64,000 nt of DNA from Erythrobacter sp. YJ-T3-07 (GCF_015999305.1 NZ_JAEAGP010000001.1:620001-684000), one strand, 5' to 3'; shown: positions 7,691-16,959, numbered from the stretch's first letter. Notes: generated by a model from the sequence alone, not told the origin. Translations and numbers: made by a program.

Positions 7691-7975
7691 ATGCGAGATT
7701 TCGGATTGCCGAATATCGGAGGACCAGCTGGCTTGCGCCGCGGCGTCGCGCCGGTCGAGCGCGTGTCCGCTCCGCAAAAGACGGCCGATCAGGCGGCCAG
7801 CACTGAGGGTATGAGCGCGGTTTCGATGCCGGCCGCGGGCGACAGCGCCCTGGTCGACAGCGATCGCGTGGCACGGATTCGCGGCGCGATCGAAAGCGGT
7901 ACCTATCCGCTGGTCCCTACCGAGATTGCCGAGGGCATCATCGCCTCCGGCCTGTTCCAGAATAGCGGCGAGTAA
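7691..7975 (+). CDS. flgM: Anti-sigma-28 factor FlgM
   Basis: A 94-residue protein whose C-terminal half reads DSDRVARIRGAIESGTYPLV, followed by TEIAEGIIAS, the sigma-28-binding signature of FlgM. The N-terminal half is low-complexity and probably disordered, as usual. It would hold FliA inactive until the hook is complete and FlgM is exported. An AGGAAGGA lies about ten bases upstream of the ATG. Its target sigma factor is encoded 3.5 kb downstream at 11429. Confidence 0.92.
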   Translation: MRDFGLPNIGGPAGLRRGVAPVERVSAPQKTADQAASTEGMSAVSMPAAGDSALVDSDRVARIRGAIESGTYPLVPTEIAEGIIASGLFQNSGE

Positions 7976-7985
7976 GAGACCCGGG

Positions 7986-8306
7986 ATGACGACGCGTACC
8001 GCCTTGCGGCAAATGCTTGCCCTCCTCGAAGGCGAGCGGCAGGCCCTTGCCGCCCTCGACATCGACCGGATCAACAATTGCTCGAACGACAAGATGAATC
8101 TGTGCGCGCGGCTCGATGAAGTACGCCCGGAAGATCTGGACGAGGAATGCCTCGGCCTGCTCGACGCAGTGCGCCGGTTGAACACGATCAACCGCCGTCT
8201 GCGCAACCTTATCGCCACCAATGTCCAGGCGCGGATCGACGCGATGGCGGGCGTTGCGGGCACCTATAATGGCGGGATCGAGCGCCCCGCCGGGCTGTCT
8301 TACTGA
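7986..8306 (+). CDS. FlgN-like flagellar export chaperone
   Basis: A 106-residue, mostly helical protein starting at the ATG at 7986, eleven bases after flgM. It begins MTTRTALRQMLALLEGERQA and continues with DIDRINNCSNDKMNLCARLD, a pattern typical of the FlgN family, which escorts FlgK and FlgL to the export gate. The family is poorly conserved, so the call leans on size, helical pattern and the usual flgA-flgM-flgN order. Confidence 0.7.
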   Translation: MTTRTALRQMLALLEGERQALAALDIDRINNCSNDKMNLCARLDEVRPEDLDEECLGLLDAVRRLNTINRRLRNLIATNVQARIDAMAGVAGTYNGGIERPAGLSY

Positions 8307-8333
8307 CACGAGGGCAGCCGCCCGCGCGTTAAC

Positions 8334-8349
8334 TGGCACGAAGATTGCT
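8334..8349 (+). promoter_or_regulatory. Sigma-54 promoter of the transglycosylase-flhA-fliA unit
   Basis: TGGCAC, five bases, TTGCT matches the -24/-12 consensus exactly. The predicted start near 8360 is about 23 bases ahead of the GTG at 8383. Because flhA and fliA overlap or abut downstream, this promoter should place the export gate and the sigma-28 factor under sigma-54 control. Confidence 0.85.
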
Positions 8350-8382
8350 TAGTACCTTCGGAAGTTCAGTTCCGGAGGTCCA

Positions 8383-9300
8383 GTGCCCACCGCAAGTCCA
8401 GTACCTGCCGCAAGCCCCGCGCAAGCGCCTGCCGCTCCGGCCCGCTCTGCGGACGTGCGCACCGCGATTGCGCGCGCATCCGAGAAGACCGGGGTCGATT
8501 TCGATTACCTGCTGGCGCAGGCGCGGCTCGAATCCGGATTGGACCCGGACGCGAAGGCGCGCACCTCCAGCGCAACGGGCCTGTACCAGTTCATCGATTC
8601 CACCTGGCTGCGCACCATGGACCGGCACGGCTCCAAATATGGTTATGGCTGGGCCAGCGACCGGATCGATCCGCGCGGCGGCGTGTCCGATGCAGGCACC
8701 CGCGCACAGCTGCTCTCGCTGCGTTACGATGCGGATACCTCCGCGCTGATGGCGGCCGAGCTCGCGCGCGAGAATACCGATGGCCTGCGCGGCGTGCTGG
8801 GCCGCGAGCCCGAACCTGCAGAGCTCTATCTCGCCCACTTCCTCGGCCTCGGCGGGGCGCAGACATTCCTCAATGCCTATCGCACCGATGCGGGCCAGTC
8901 GGCCCCGGCGCTGATGCCCAAGGCCGCCGCCGCCAACCGCCCGATCTTCTACGACAGAGGCCGTCCACGCTCGGTCGCCGAGGTGATGAGCCTGCTGCAG
9001 ACCAAGGTGGCCAACGCGATGGAGCAGGGCGGGGCGATGCCCTTCGTACCCGGCGGCGCACCGGGGACCGGTGGCCTGTCGCAGGAATTCGCGCAGGCGC
9101 GCTACGCCAGCACCGCAATGATGCCGGGGCGCAGCGCGCGCGCGGTGGCGATCGCCGCGACCGATGGCCCGCAGGCGCGCCCCTCCATGGCGGACACGCT
9201 GCGCTCCACCTTCGGGGGCAGCGATTCGGGCGGGGTCGGCGGACGTGCGGGTGCGCGGATCGATGAAGCTTACTCCAAATTCGCGGCGCTCGGCCTGTGA
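8383..9300 (+). CDS. Flagellar-associated lytic transglycosylase (SLT domain)
   Basis: A 305-residue protein starting at a GTG shortly after the sigma-54 promoter. The SLT domain spans roughly residues 20-190: the catalytic Glu is in AQARLESGLDP, followed by SSATGLYQFIDSTWL and YLAHFLGLGGA. The C-terminal third is low-complexity. No classical signal peptide is seen, so export may use the flagellar apparatus. Since FlgJ here lacks a muramidase domain, this enzyme is the obvious candidate to open peptidoglycan for the rod, like SltF of Rhodobacter. It overlaps flhA by GTGA. Confidence 0.83.
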   Translation: MPTASPVPAASPAQAPAAPARSADVRTAIARASEKTGVDFDYLLAQARLESGLDPDAKARTSSATGLYQFIDSTWLRTMDRHGSKYGYGWASDRIDPRGGVSDAGTRAQLLSLRYDADTSALMAAELARENTDGLRGVLGREPEPAELYLAHFLGLGGAQTFLNAYRTDAGQSAPALMPKAAAANRPIFYDRGRPRSVAEVMSLLQTKVANAMEQGGAMPFVPGGAPGTGGLSQEFAQARYASTAMMPGRSARAVAIAATDGPQARPSMADTLRSTFGGSDSGGVGGRAGARIDEAYSKFAALGL

Positions 9301-11432
9301 AGCTGCCTGGCTTCATCTCGCCCGCGCTCGCGCTTCCCGCCGGGATTCTCGCGATCATCCTGCTGATGGTCGTGCCGATCCCGTCGCTGATGCTCGACCT
9401 GTTCTTCGTGCTCAATATCGCGCTGTCGGTCTCGATCCTGATGGCGGCGATGAATGCTCAAAAGCCGCTCGACTTCTCGTCCTTCCCCTCGGTCCTGCTG
9501 TTCGCCACGCTGATGCGCCTTGCATTGAACGTCGCATCGACCCGCATCGTGCTGCTCAACGGGCACGAGGGCGGCGCGGCGGCGGGCAAGGTGATCGAGG
9601 CCTTCGGCGAATTCCTGATCGGCGGCAATTTCGCGGTCGGGCTGATCGTGTTCATCATCCTGACGATCATCAACATGATGGTGGTGACCAAGGGTGCGGG
9701 CCGCGTGTCCGAAGTGACCGCGCGCTTCACCCTCGACGCCTTGCCGGGCAAGCAGATGGCGATCGATTCCGACCTCGCCGCGGGGCTGATGACCGCCGAG
9801 GAAGCCAAGGCCCGCCGCCGCGAGATCGCCACCGAAGCCGATTTCTACGGGTCGATGGATGGTGCCAGCAAGTTCGTGAAGGGCGATGCAATCGCCGCGC
9901 TGCTGATCCTGTTCGTCAACGTCATCGCCGGTCTGGTACTGGGCATGGCGAGCCACGGGCTGAGCGCGGGCGAGGCAGGATCGCTCTACGTCACGCTGGC
10001 GGTGGGCGATGCGCTGGTCGCGTCGATCCCCGCGCTGCTGCTGTCGATTGCCGCTGCGGTGATCGTCACCCGCGTCTCCGACACCCGAGACCTGACCGGC
10101 CAGATCGGCGGACAGCTGGCCGATTCCAAGATCTGGCTGCCGGTCGGCTGCATCCTCGGCGCGATCGGGTGCATCCCGGCGATGCCGCAGATGATCTTCC
10201 TGCCGCTGGCGGCGGGTGCGCTGCTGCTGTGGCGCGGGCTCAAGAACCGTGAGGATGCCGCGGCTGTCTTCGTGCCCGAGCCCGAGGAAAAGCCCGACCC
10301 CTCGCGGATCACCATCGGCGAAGTGTCGGACCAGACGCTGGTCACGATCCAGCTTGGCTACGGCCTCGTCCAGCTGGCCGACGACCGGAAAGGCGCGCCG
10401 CTGGTCGCCCGCCTGACGGGCCTGCGCAAGCAGATGTGCCAGGCCTTCGGTTTCGTCGTCCCGCAGTTCCGCATCGCGGACAGCTTCGATATCGCGCCCG
10501 ACCAGTACCGCATCATGCTCGGCGGAGCGCCGGTCGGTTCGGGCACGCTGCGCAGCGGCAAGCTGCTCGCGATCGACACCGGCGAGGTGCTCGATTCGCA
10601 TGTCCTCGCAGGGGAACCCACCAAGGACCCGAGCTTCGGCTGCGATGCCAAGTGGATCGACGAAGGCTCGCGCGATCTCGCGGTGGCCGAAGGTTATCTG
10701 GTGGTCGACCCGGAAAGCGTCATTGCCACGCAGGTCCACCAGCTGCTCGCGGGCCGCGCGGCCGAGCTGCTGGGGCCGGATCAGGTGCGCGAACTGCTCG
10801 ATCTGCTGCGTGAACGGCACGCCCAGCTGATCGACACGATCACTCCGCAGCCGCTCTCGCTCGCGGCGATCACCGCCGTGCTCAAGGCGCTGCTGGCGGA
10901 CGGCATTTCGCTCACCCATTCGGTGCGCGTCTTCTCCAGCCTGTCGCAGGCCGCACAGCGGACGAACGACCCGGCGCAGATCGTCGAACTGATGCGCGCG
11001 GACCTCGGCTCGATGCTGGTCGGCACGATTTGCGGCCCCAACGAGCGTCTGCCGGTACTCACCCTCGCCGCGCGGCTGGAAGAGATGGTCGTGGGCGGAA
11101 TGCAGGACCCGACCACGGGCGAGATCGTGATCGAGCCCGACCTCGCGCGCTCGATCGGCGAGCGGATCTCCGCGCTGCTCAATTCCCGCCCGCAGGGCGC
11201 GCTGGCCCCGGCCCTGGTGGTCCAGCCGCGCGCGCGCCGCGCGCTCGCCAGCCTGCTCAAGCTGCGCGCGCCGGGGCTGCTGGTCCTGTCGATCAACGAA
11301 CTGCCTGCTGCGCAGCCGATCGAGGTGATCGCGGTCATCGGTGACGATGCCGAGGCGGCACCGCAGCAGCCGCAATTGCCGCCGCCCGACCAGTCCCAGC
11401 ACATGCAGCCGCAAGAGGCACTTGCCGCATGA
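9297..11432 (+). CDS. flhA: Flagellar export gate protein FlhA
   Basis: A 711-residue membrane protein starting at a GTG that overlaps the preceding stop. The N-terminal half has about eight membrane segments and the family signature VSEVTARFTLDALPGKQMAI. The C-terminal cytoplasmic half (from about residue 330) contains the chaperone-docking domain. Length is normal. FlhA forms the nonameric ring of the type III export gate and uses the proton-motive force. The other gate genes (flhB, fliPQR) are not in this window. The last codons overlap fliA by ATGA. Confidence 0.95.
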   Translation: MKLPGFISPALALPAGILAIILLMVVPIPSLMLDLFFVLNIALSVSILMAAMNAQKPLDFSSFPSVLLFATLMRLALNVASTRIVLLNGHEGGAAAGKVIEAFGEFLIGGNFAVGLIVFIILTIINMMVVTKGAGRVSEVTARFTLDALPGKQMAIDSDLAAGLMTAEEAKARRREIATEADFYGSMDGASKFVKGDAIAALLILFVNVIAGLVLGMASHGLSAGEAGSLYVTLAVGDALVASIPALLLSIAAAVIVTRVSDTRDLTGQIGGQLADSKIWLPVGCILGAIGCIPAMPQMIFLPLAAGALLLWRGLKNREDAAAVFVPEPEEKPDPSRITIGEVSDQTLVTIQLGYGLVQLADDRKGAPLVARLTGLRKQMCQAFGFVVPQFRIADSFDIAPDQYRIMLGGAPVGSGTLRSGKLLAIDTGEVLDSHVLAGEPTKDPSFGCDAKWIDEGSRDLAVAEGYLVVDPESVIATQVHQLLAGRAAELLGPDQVRELLDLLRERHAQLIDTITPQPLSLAAITAVLKALLADGISLTHSVRVFSSLSQAAQRTNDPAQIVELMRADLGSMLVGTICGPNERLPVLTLAARLEEMVVGGMQDPTTGEIVIEPDLARSIGERISALLNSRPQGALAPALVVQPRARRALASLLKLRAPGLLVLSINELPAAQPIEVIAVIGDDAEAAPQQPQLPPPDQSQHMQPQEALAA

Positions 11433-12151
11433 AGCACGATCAAGCCCTTTTCGCCGTCCGCCATGCCTATGGCTCCACTGTGCAGGAGAAGGTGGCCCAG
11501 TTCCTCCCGCTCGTGCGCAAGCTCGCGTGGTATTACGAGGGGCATGGCAGCGCGACGGTCGACGTCGACGACCTGATGCAGGTCGGGATGATGGCGCTGA
11601 CCGAGGCGGCGCAGCGTCACGACCGGCCCAGCGACGATGGCTTTGCCGCCTACGCCAAGATGCGCGTGCGCGGCGCGATGGTCGACCTGCTGCGCGGCCA
11701 GTCGCACCGCCCGCGCAGTGCCGCAGCCTGGACCCGCAAGCGCGATGTTGCCGAACAGACATTGCGGACCGAGCTGGGCCGTGCGCCCGATGCATCGGAA
11801 ATGGCGCAGGCGATGGAAATGCCGCTCGACCGCTACGAATCGATGCGCCTCGCCGCCTCGACCAGCGCGACCTCGATCGACGACTGCTATTCGGACAGCG
11901 ATACCGCGTTCAGCGACAACCGGCCCGATCCCGAAGCCAACCTGCTCGCGAGCGAGGACAGCGGGCTGCTTGCGCAGGCGATCGGCGCGCTGCCCGAACG
12001 CCTGCAGCTGGTTCTCAAGCTCTATTTCATCGAGGAGCTGAACCTCAACGAGATCGCCGCCGTGCTGGGTGTGAGCGTGCCGCGCGTCCACCAGCTGAAG
12101 GCGGATGCGCTAAAGAAGGCGCGGGTGGCGATGGTTTCGCAGGTCGAATAG
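11429..12151 (+). CDS. fliA: RNA polymerase sigma-28 factor FliA
   Basis: A 240-residue sigma factor. Region 2 contains VDDLMQVGMMALTEAAQRHD and region 4 contains LNLNEIAAVLGVSVPRVHQL, both typical of FliA. The first codon overlaps the flhA stop (ATGA), so synthesis of the late-gene sigma factor is tied to the export gate. It directs transcription of late flagellar genes (filament, stator, chemotaxis), held in check by FlgM at 7691. Transcription probably starts from the sigma-54 promoter at 8334. Confidence 0.93.
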   Translation: MKHDQALFAVRHAYGSTVQEKVAQFLPLVRKLAWYYEGHGSATVDVDDLMQVGMMALTEAAQRHDRPSDDGFAAYAKMRVRGAMVDLLRGQSHRPRSAAAWTRKRDVAEQTLRTELGRAPDASEMAQAMEMPLDRYESMRLAASTSATSIDDCYSDSDTAFSDNRPDPEANLLASEDSGLLAQAIGALPERLQLVLKLYFIEELNLNEIAAVLGVSVPRVHQLKADALKKARVAMVSQVE

Positions 12152-12218
12152 CTGCGCGCCCCGGGGCGTTCGGGGGGCTTCGGGACGAACAGTTTGCACT
12201 GCAGCATTGGTTGCCCCT

Positions 12219-12971
12219 ATGTCTGTGGGCATGGCCGCAGCCGATCTCGCCCCGCCTCCCGATCTGACCGCGATTTCCAGCCCGGCGCTGTTCCTCGATT
12301 TCGACGGCACGCTGGTCGATTTGGCCGACAGCCCCGACGCGATCGACGTGCCGGGCTATCTGGCGGCCGCGCTGGAGCGCACGGCGGCTGAGCTGGACGG
12401 GCGGCTGGCGCTGGTCTCGGGCCGCCATATCGCCGATCTGCGCAAATACCTGCCGCGTTGCGCCATCGTGATGAGCGGTTCGCACGGGGCCGAGGTGACC
12501 AGCCCGGATGGCTCGCCGGTCAGCGAACACGCGCCGCCCTCTCTCCATGACGAGGCATGGGACGCGGCCCGCGCATTCGAGCGCTCCACCCACGGCCTGC
12601 TGCTGGAGCGCAAGACGCTGGGGCTGGGGCTTCACTATCGCGACTGCCCCGATCGCAGGGACGATATCCGCACCTTCGCGCAGGATCTTGCGCGCCAGCA
12701 CGGCCTGCATGTGCGCGAGGGGAAGATGGTGGTCGAACTGGCGACGACCGACAGCGACAAGGGCGTCGGTCTGCGGGCGATCATGGCCGATCCGCCGTTT
12801 GCAGGAGGTACCCCTGTCTTCCTCGGCGACGACACCACCGATGAAGACGGGTTTCGCGCGGCACAGGAACTAGGCGGCTTCGGTGTGCTTGTGGGAGAAC
12901 CACGCGAAACCGCCGCCCGATATCGCCTGCCGGGCGTTGAGGCGGTGCACCAATGGCTGGAGCTTGCATGA
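12219..12971 (+). CDS. otsB: Trehalose-6-phosphate phosphatase OtsB
   Basis: A HAD-superfamily phosphatase of about 250 residues. Motif I is LFLDFDGTLVDLA near residue 25 and motif IV is GDDTTDEDGF near residue 205, as in OtsB. It removes phosphate from trehalose-6-phosphate, the second step of trehalose synthesis. The start is uncertain between ATGs at 12219 and 12231 (or TTG 12207), none with a good Shine-Dalgarno. It is first in a tightly coupled operon whose last gene makes its substrate. Confidence 0.92.
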   Translation: MSVGMAAADLAPPPDLTAISSPALFLDFDGTLVDLADSPDAIDVPGYLAAALERTAAELDGRLALVSGRHIADLRKYLPRCAIVMSGSHGAEVTSPDGSPVSEHAPPSLHDEAWDAARAFERSTHGLLLERKTLGLGLHYRDCPDRRDDIRTFAQDLARQHGLHVREGKMVVELATTDSDKGVGLRAIMADPPFAGGTPVFLGDDTTDEDGFRAAQELGGFGVLVGEPRETAARYRLPGVEAVHQWLELA

Positions 12972-14767
12972 TACAAACACCTACCCACAGCTCGCTCGAA
13001 CTCTGGCCGATCGGCAATTGCCAGGTCACCGGATTGATCGACGAGGGTGGCGGACTGGTGTGGGGCTGCGTGCCGCGGGTCGATGGAGACCCGGTGTTCT
13101 GCGCGCTGCTCAATGGCGAGCGGCAGCACGAAGGCGTGTGGCGGATCGAGCTCGAAGGCTTTGCCAGATCGACCCAGCACTACCAGCGCAACACGGCGGT
13201 GCTGACGACCCGGCTTGAGTCGGAAGACGGCAGTGCGATCGAGATCATCGATTTCGCCCCGCGCTTTCGCCGGTCAGGCCGGATGTATCGCCCGGTCGCC
13301 TTCGTGCGGATCGTGCGCCCCGTGGCGGGCACGCCGCGCATCACGGTCAACTGCACGCCGATGAAGAATTATGGCGAGGCGACGGCCGAGACGACCAACG
13401 GCACCAATCACATCCGCTATCTGGTCAGCCAGCAGGCGCTGCGCATGACCACCGATGCGCCGGTCGGCTACGTGCTCGAAAAGCGCACCTTCCGGCTGGA
13501 GAGCGACCTGCACTTCTTCCTCGGCCCGGACGAGCCGTTTGGCGGGAATGTCGGGCGCGAGGTGGAGACTATGCTCGAGCTGACCGACCATTACTGGCGG
13601 CACTGGGTGCGGGGGCTCGCCACGCCGATGGAATGGCAGGAGGCGGTGATCCGCGCCGCGATCACGCTGAAGATTTGCCAGCACGAGGAAACCGGCGCGA
13701 TCGTCGCCGCGCTGACCACCTCGATTCCCGAAGCGCCGGGCAGCGAGCGCAACTGGGACTATCGCTACTGCTGGATTCGCGACGCCTATTACACCGTGCA
13801 GGCGCTCAATCGCCTCGGCGCGCTCGACGTGCTGGAGAAGTATCTCGCCTACCTGCGCAACATCGTCGACAATGCCAAGGGCGGCGCTGTCCAGCCGCTC
13901 TATTCGGTGATGGGCGAGCCCGAGCTGACCGAGAGCTTCGCGCAGCACCTGGCGGGCTATCGCGGGATGGGCCCGGTCCGCAAAGGCAACGCCGCCTTCA
14001 GCCAGGTTCAGCACGATGCCTATGGCCAGATCGTGCTGCCCACGGTGCAGGCCTTCTTCGACCAGCGGCTCTATCGTCTGGCGGGAGAGGCGGATTTCGA
14101 CAGCCTTGAGCAGGTCGGCGAGATGGCGTGGAAGATGCACGACCAGCCCGACGCAGGCCTGTGGGAGTTCCGCACCCGGCAGGAGGTCCACACCTATTCG
14201 GTGCTCATGAGCTGGGCCGCGTGCGGGCGCATTGCGACCGTCGCAGAACGGCTCGGCATGACCGACAAGTGCGAATTCTGGCGCGACCGGGCGGCGCAAA
14301 TCCGCGCAAGGATCGAGAACGAGGCCTGGCACGAGGAAGGGCAGCACTACGCGTCTGCCCTCGGCGGCAGCCATCTCGACGCGAGCCTGCTGCAGATGAT
14401 CGACCTGGGCTTCCTCAAGCCCGAGGACGAACGCTTTCAGAAGACGTTCGCCGCGATCGAGAAGGGGCTGCGGCGCGGCGAGCACATGCTGCGCTACGAT
14501 GCGGAGGACGATTTCGGCCTGCCCGAGACCGCGTTCAACATCTGCACCTTCTGGCTGATGGAAGCGCTGCATCTGGCCGGCCGCAAGGACGAGGCGCGGG
14601 CGCTGTTCGAAACCATGCTGTCGCACCGGACCAAGTCGGGCCTGCTGTCTGAAGACCTCGATTTTAACAATGGAGAGCTTTGGGGCAACTTCCCCCAGAC
14701 ATACTCTCTGGTGGGTATCATCAACTGTGCCACCCTTCTTTCCAGACCATGGAGCGTCATAAGATGA
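12968..14767 (+). CDS. Glycoside hydrolase family 15 protein (glucoamylase/trehalase type)
   Basis: A 599-residue cytoplasmic enzyme of the GH15 family. An N-terminal beta domain is followed by an (alpha/alpha)6 barrel. Family motifs are SERNWDYRYCWIRDAYYTV near residue 260, GLWEFR (probable general acid Glu) and ELWGNFPQTYSL at the C-terminus. GH15 includes glucoamylases and the trehalases of mycobacteria and archaea. Position between otsB and otsA, joined by ATGA on both sides, suggests a trehalose-related substrate. I read the first codon as the ATG at 12968. The exact substrate cannot be told from sequence. Confidence 0.85.
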   Translation: MIQTPTHSSLELWPIGNCQVTGLIDEGGGLVWGCVPRVDGDPVFCALLNGERQHEGVWRIELEGFARSTQHYQRNTAVLTTRLESEDGSAIEIIDFAPRFRRSGRMYRPVAFVRIVRPVAGTPRITVNCTPMKNYGEATAETTNGTNHIRYLVSQQALRMTTDAPVGYVLEKRTFRLESDLHFFLGPDEPFGGNVGREVETMLELTDHYWRHWVRGLATPMEWQEAVIRAAITLKICQHEETGAIVAALTTSIPEAPGSERNWDYRYCWIRDAYYTVQALNRLGALDVLEKYLAYLRNIVDNAKGGAVQPLYSVMGEPELTESFAQHLAGYRGMGPVRKGNAAFSQVQHDAYGQIVLPTVQAFFDQRLYRLAGEADFDSLEQVGEMAWKMHDQPDAGLWEFRTRQEVHTYSVLMSWAACGRIATVAERLGMTDKCEFWRDRAAQIRARIENEAWHEEGQHYASALGGSHLDASLLQMIDLGFLKPEDERFQKTFAAIEKGLRRGEHMLRYDAEDDFGLPETAFNICTFWLMEALHLAGRKDEARALFETMLSHRTKSGLLSEDLDFNNGELWGNFPQTYSLVGIINCATLLSRPWSVIR

Positions 14768-16149
14768 GCCGCCTGATCGTCGTCTCGAACCGAGTATCCG
14801 TACCCAAGGCGCGAGGCGCCGCCGGATCTCAGGGCGGGCTGGCGGTCGCGCTGGGATCGGCACTGCGCGAACGGCGCGGAATCTGGTTCGGCTGGTCGGG
14901 CAAGGAGACCCAAACCTTCTCCGGCCATCTCGACATGCAGAAGAACCACGGGGTGACCACCGCGACGATCGACCTCGAACCGCAGGACGTCGACGAATAT
15001 TACAACGGCTACGCCAACCGCACGCTGTGGCCGCTGTTCCACTACCGGATCGATCTGGCCGAGTACGAATCCGGGTTCGGCAAGGGGTATGAGCGGGTCA
15101 ACCAGCGATTTGCCGACAGTCTTGGCCCGCTGATCGACCCCGAAGACACCGTGTGGGTCCACGATTATCACCTGATCCCGCTGGGCGAACGGCTGCGCAC
15201 GCGTGGCAACAAGAACCGGATCGGGTTCTTCCTCCACATCCCCTGGCCGCCGCGCAACCTGCTGGTCGCGCTGCCGTTCCACGAGCGGCTGGTGCGCACC
15301 ATGCTGGCCTACGACCTGATCGGGTTTCAGGACGAGGAATCGGTCGACAGCTTCCTCGGCTATTGCCGCAAGGAATTGCAGGCCGAGGTCTCCGAAGATG
15401 GCACCGTGACGTTCGATGGACGCTCCGTGAAGGTCGCCGCATTCCCGATCGGGCTCGACTACGACGAATTTCTCGAAGGCGGGCAGACCGGCGATGCGCG
15501 GCAGGCGCATCAGCGGATGCTGTCCAGCTCGCGCCATCGCAAGGTCATCATCGGGGTCGACCGGTTGGACTATTCCAAGGGCCTGCCCGAACGCTTCGAC
15601 GCGCTGGGCCGCTTCTTCGACACCTATCCCGACCGGGTGAAGGAGACGCTGTACGTCCAGATTGCGCCGCCCTCGCGGCAGGATGTCGCCAGCTACCAGA
15701 AGATCCGCAATACGCTGGAACAGAAGGCGGGGCAGATCAACGGCGAGCGGTCGGAGGTCGACATGGTGCCGATCCGCTACGTCAACCGCGGCTATTCGCG
15801 GCAGGAGCTGTTCGGCATCTACCGCTCCGCCCATGTCGGGCTGGTCACGCCCTTGCGCGACGGGATGAACCTGGTGGCGAAGGAATATGTCGCTGCGCAG
15901 GACCCCGAAGATCCCGGCGTGCTCGTCCTCTCCCGCTTTGCAGGCGCAGCCGAGCAGCTGGACCTCGATGGAGAGGGCGCGCTGATGATCAATCCCTACA
16001 GCATGGAAGAAACCAGCGAGGCGATCCGCACCGCGATCGACATGCCGCTGGAAGAGCGCAAGGCGCGCTGGGAAAAGCTCAACGAAGTGGTCAAGACCGC
16101 CAATGTCGAGCGCTGGCGCGAGAATTTCGTCGAGGCGCTGGGCGCCTGA
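14764..16149 (+). CDS. otsA: Trehalose-6-phosphate synthase OtsA
   Basis: A 461-residue GT20 glycosyltransferase that joins UDP-glucose and glucose-6-phosphate. The ATG at 14764 overlaps the GH15 stop (ATGA) and gives the standard opening MSRLIVVSNRVSVP. Conserved segments are WVHDYHLIPLGERLR, GVDRLDYSKGLPERF and LVTPLRDGMNLVAKEYVAAQ, which line the donor site. Length is normal. With otsB it makes a full trehalose pathway for osmotic or desiccation protection. Confidence 0.96.
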   Translation: MSRLIVVSNRVSVPKARGAAGSQGGLAVALGSALRERRGIWFGWSGKETQTFSGHLDMQKNHGVTTATIDLEPQDVDEYYNGYANRTLWPLFHYRIDLAEYESGFGKGYERVNQRFADSLGPLIDPEDTVWVHDYHLIPLGERLRTRGNKNRIGFFLHIPWPPRNLLVALPFHERLVRTMLAYDLIGFQDEESVDSFLGYCRKELQAEVSEDGTVTFDGRSVKVAAFPIGLDYDEFLEGGQTGDARQAHQRMLSSSRHRKVIIGVDRLDYSKGLPERFDALGRFFDTYPDRVKETLYVQIAPPSRQDVASYQKIRNTLEQKAGQINGERSEVDMVPIRYVNRGYSRQELFGIYRSAHVGLVTPLRDGMNLVAKEYVAAQDPEDPGVLVLSRFAGAAEQLDLDGEGALMINPYSMEETSEAIRTAIDMPLEERKARWEKLNEVVKTANVERWRENFVEALGA

Positions 16150-16164
16150 CCTGGCGCGGCTGCG

Positions 16165-16824
16165 TCAGCCCTCTCTGGCGAAGCGGACCAGCACCCAGAT
16201 AATCAGCGGCACCAGCACGAAGCTGAGCACGACCTTGGCGATCGCCTGACCGATTAGCAGCGGCACGATGTCGAACTGACCGTAGAACGCGACCGTGATG
16301 AAGATCAGCGTGTCGACCGCCTGGCTGACCGCAGAGGCAAGCCCGCCGCGCAGCATCATCCAGAAGCCGCCGCCGTCTCCGTCGCCGCGCAGTTTCTCGA
16401 ATAGCCAGACGTTGAGCAGCAGCGAGACGCCATAGGCGATCGGACCGGCGATCATGATTCGCCCGGTCTGGCTGAGCACGGTTTCGAACGCCGCGAGGTT
16501 TTCCGGCGGCATCTGCGGGCTGGGCGGGAAGGCGAGGACCAGCTGGATCAGCAGGATCGACAGGCCGAGCGGGGCGAATCCCCACAGCACCAGTCGGTTC
16601 GCCATGCCGCGCCCGTAAAGCTGGGAAATCGCGCTGGAAATCGCGACCAGCATCAGGAACGCGAAAATCCCCGACTCGACCGCCAGCGTGGTGAAGCCCA
16701 GCGGCAGCGCGATCTGCTTGAAGCCGAGCACGCCGGCCAGCACCGTCATCCCGCCATAAAGCAGCGCATAGACGAAAAGCGGGCGGGGAATCGCCGGGGT
16801 CGGCGCAGGTGCTGTGTGATCCAT
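16165..16824 (-). CDS. VUT-family (YhhQ-type) putative queuosine-precursor transporter
   Basis: A 219-residue protein with six or so membrane segments and the family pattern AVESGIFAFLMLVAISSA plus GGLASAVSQAVDTLIFITVA, which resembles YhhQ/VUT1 transporters taking up queuosine precursors. The ATG at 16824 is preferred over a longer frame because a GGAGG lies five bases upstream and the extension is charged. It is convergent with otsA, leaving only a 15-base gap. Substrate assignment follows the family and is not proved here. Confidence 0.78.
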   Translation of the reverse strand: MDHTAPAPTPAIPRPLFVYALLYGGMTVLAGVLGFKQIALPLGFTTLAVESGIFAFLMLVAISSAISQLYGRGMANRLVLWGFAPLGLSILLIQLVLAFPPSPQMPPENLAAFETVLSQTGRIMIAGPIAYGVSLLLNVWLFEKLRGDGDGGGFWMMLRGGLASAVSQAVDTLIFITVAFYGQFDIVPLLIGQAIAKVVLSFVLVPLIIWVLVRFAREG

Positions 16825-16959
16825 CCGCCTCCGCTTATGATCGGCGCGGGCAAAAGAAAAGGGATGACGGCGGGAACCTGTTGTCACCGCACGAATTGAC
16901 TACCTCCGCCGAACAGGCGAAGGGGCGACCTCTTCCTGCAGACGACCCGAAAGCCAAAT

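Noticed and set aside
9270..11795. An 841-codon open frame on the minus strand opposite flhA
   Set aside because: It is antisense to a well-conserved gene, rich in Arg/His/Asp/Gln with no domain pattern, and is a by-product of high GC codon bias.
12186..12212. General-stress (EcfG) promoter before the trehalose operon
   Set aside because: The -35 box is CGAAC rather than GGAAC, and the distance to a GTT is 19 bases rather than 16-17.
16825..16890. preQ1-I riboswitch before the YhhQ-type transporter
   Set aside because: GGTTC and CATCCC on the minus strand recall the preQ1-I core, but the A-rich tail that completes the pseudoknot is absent.
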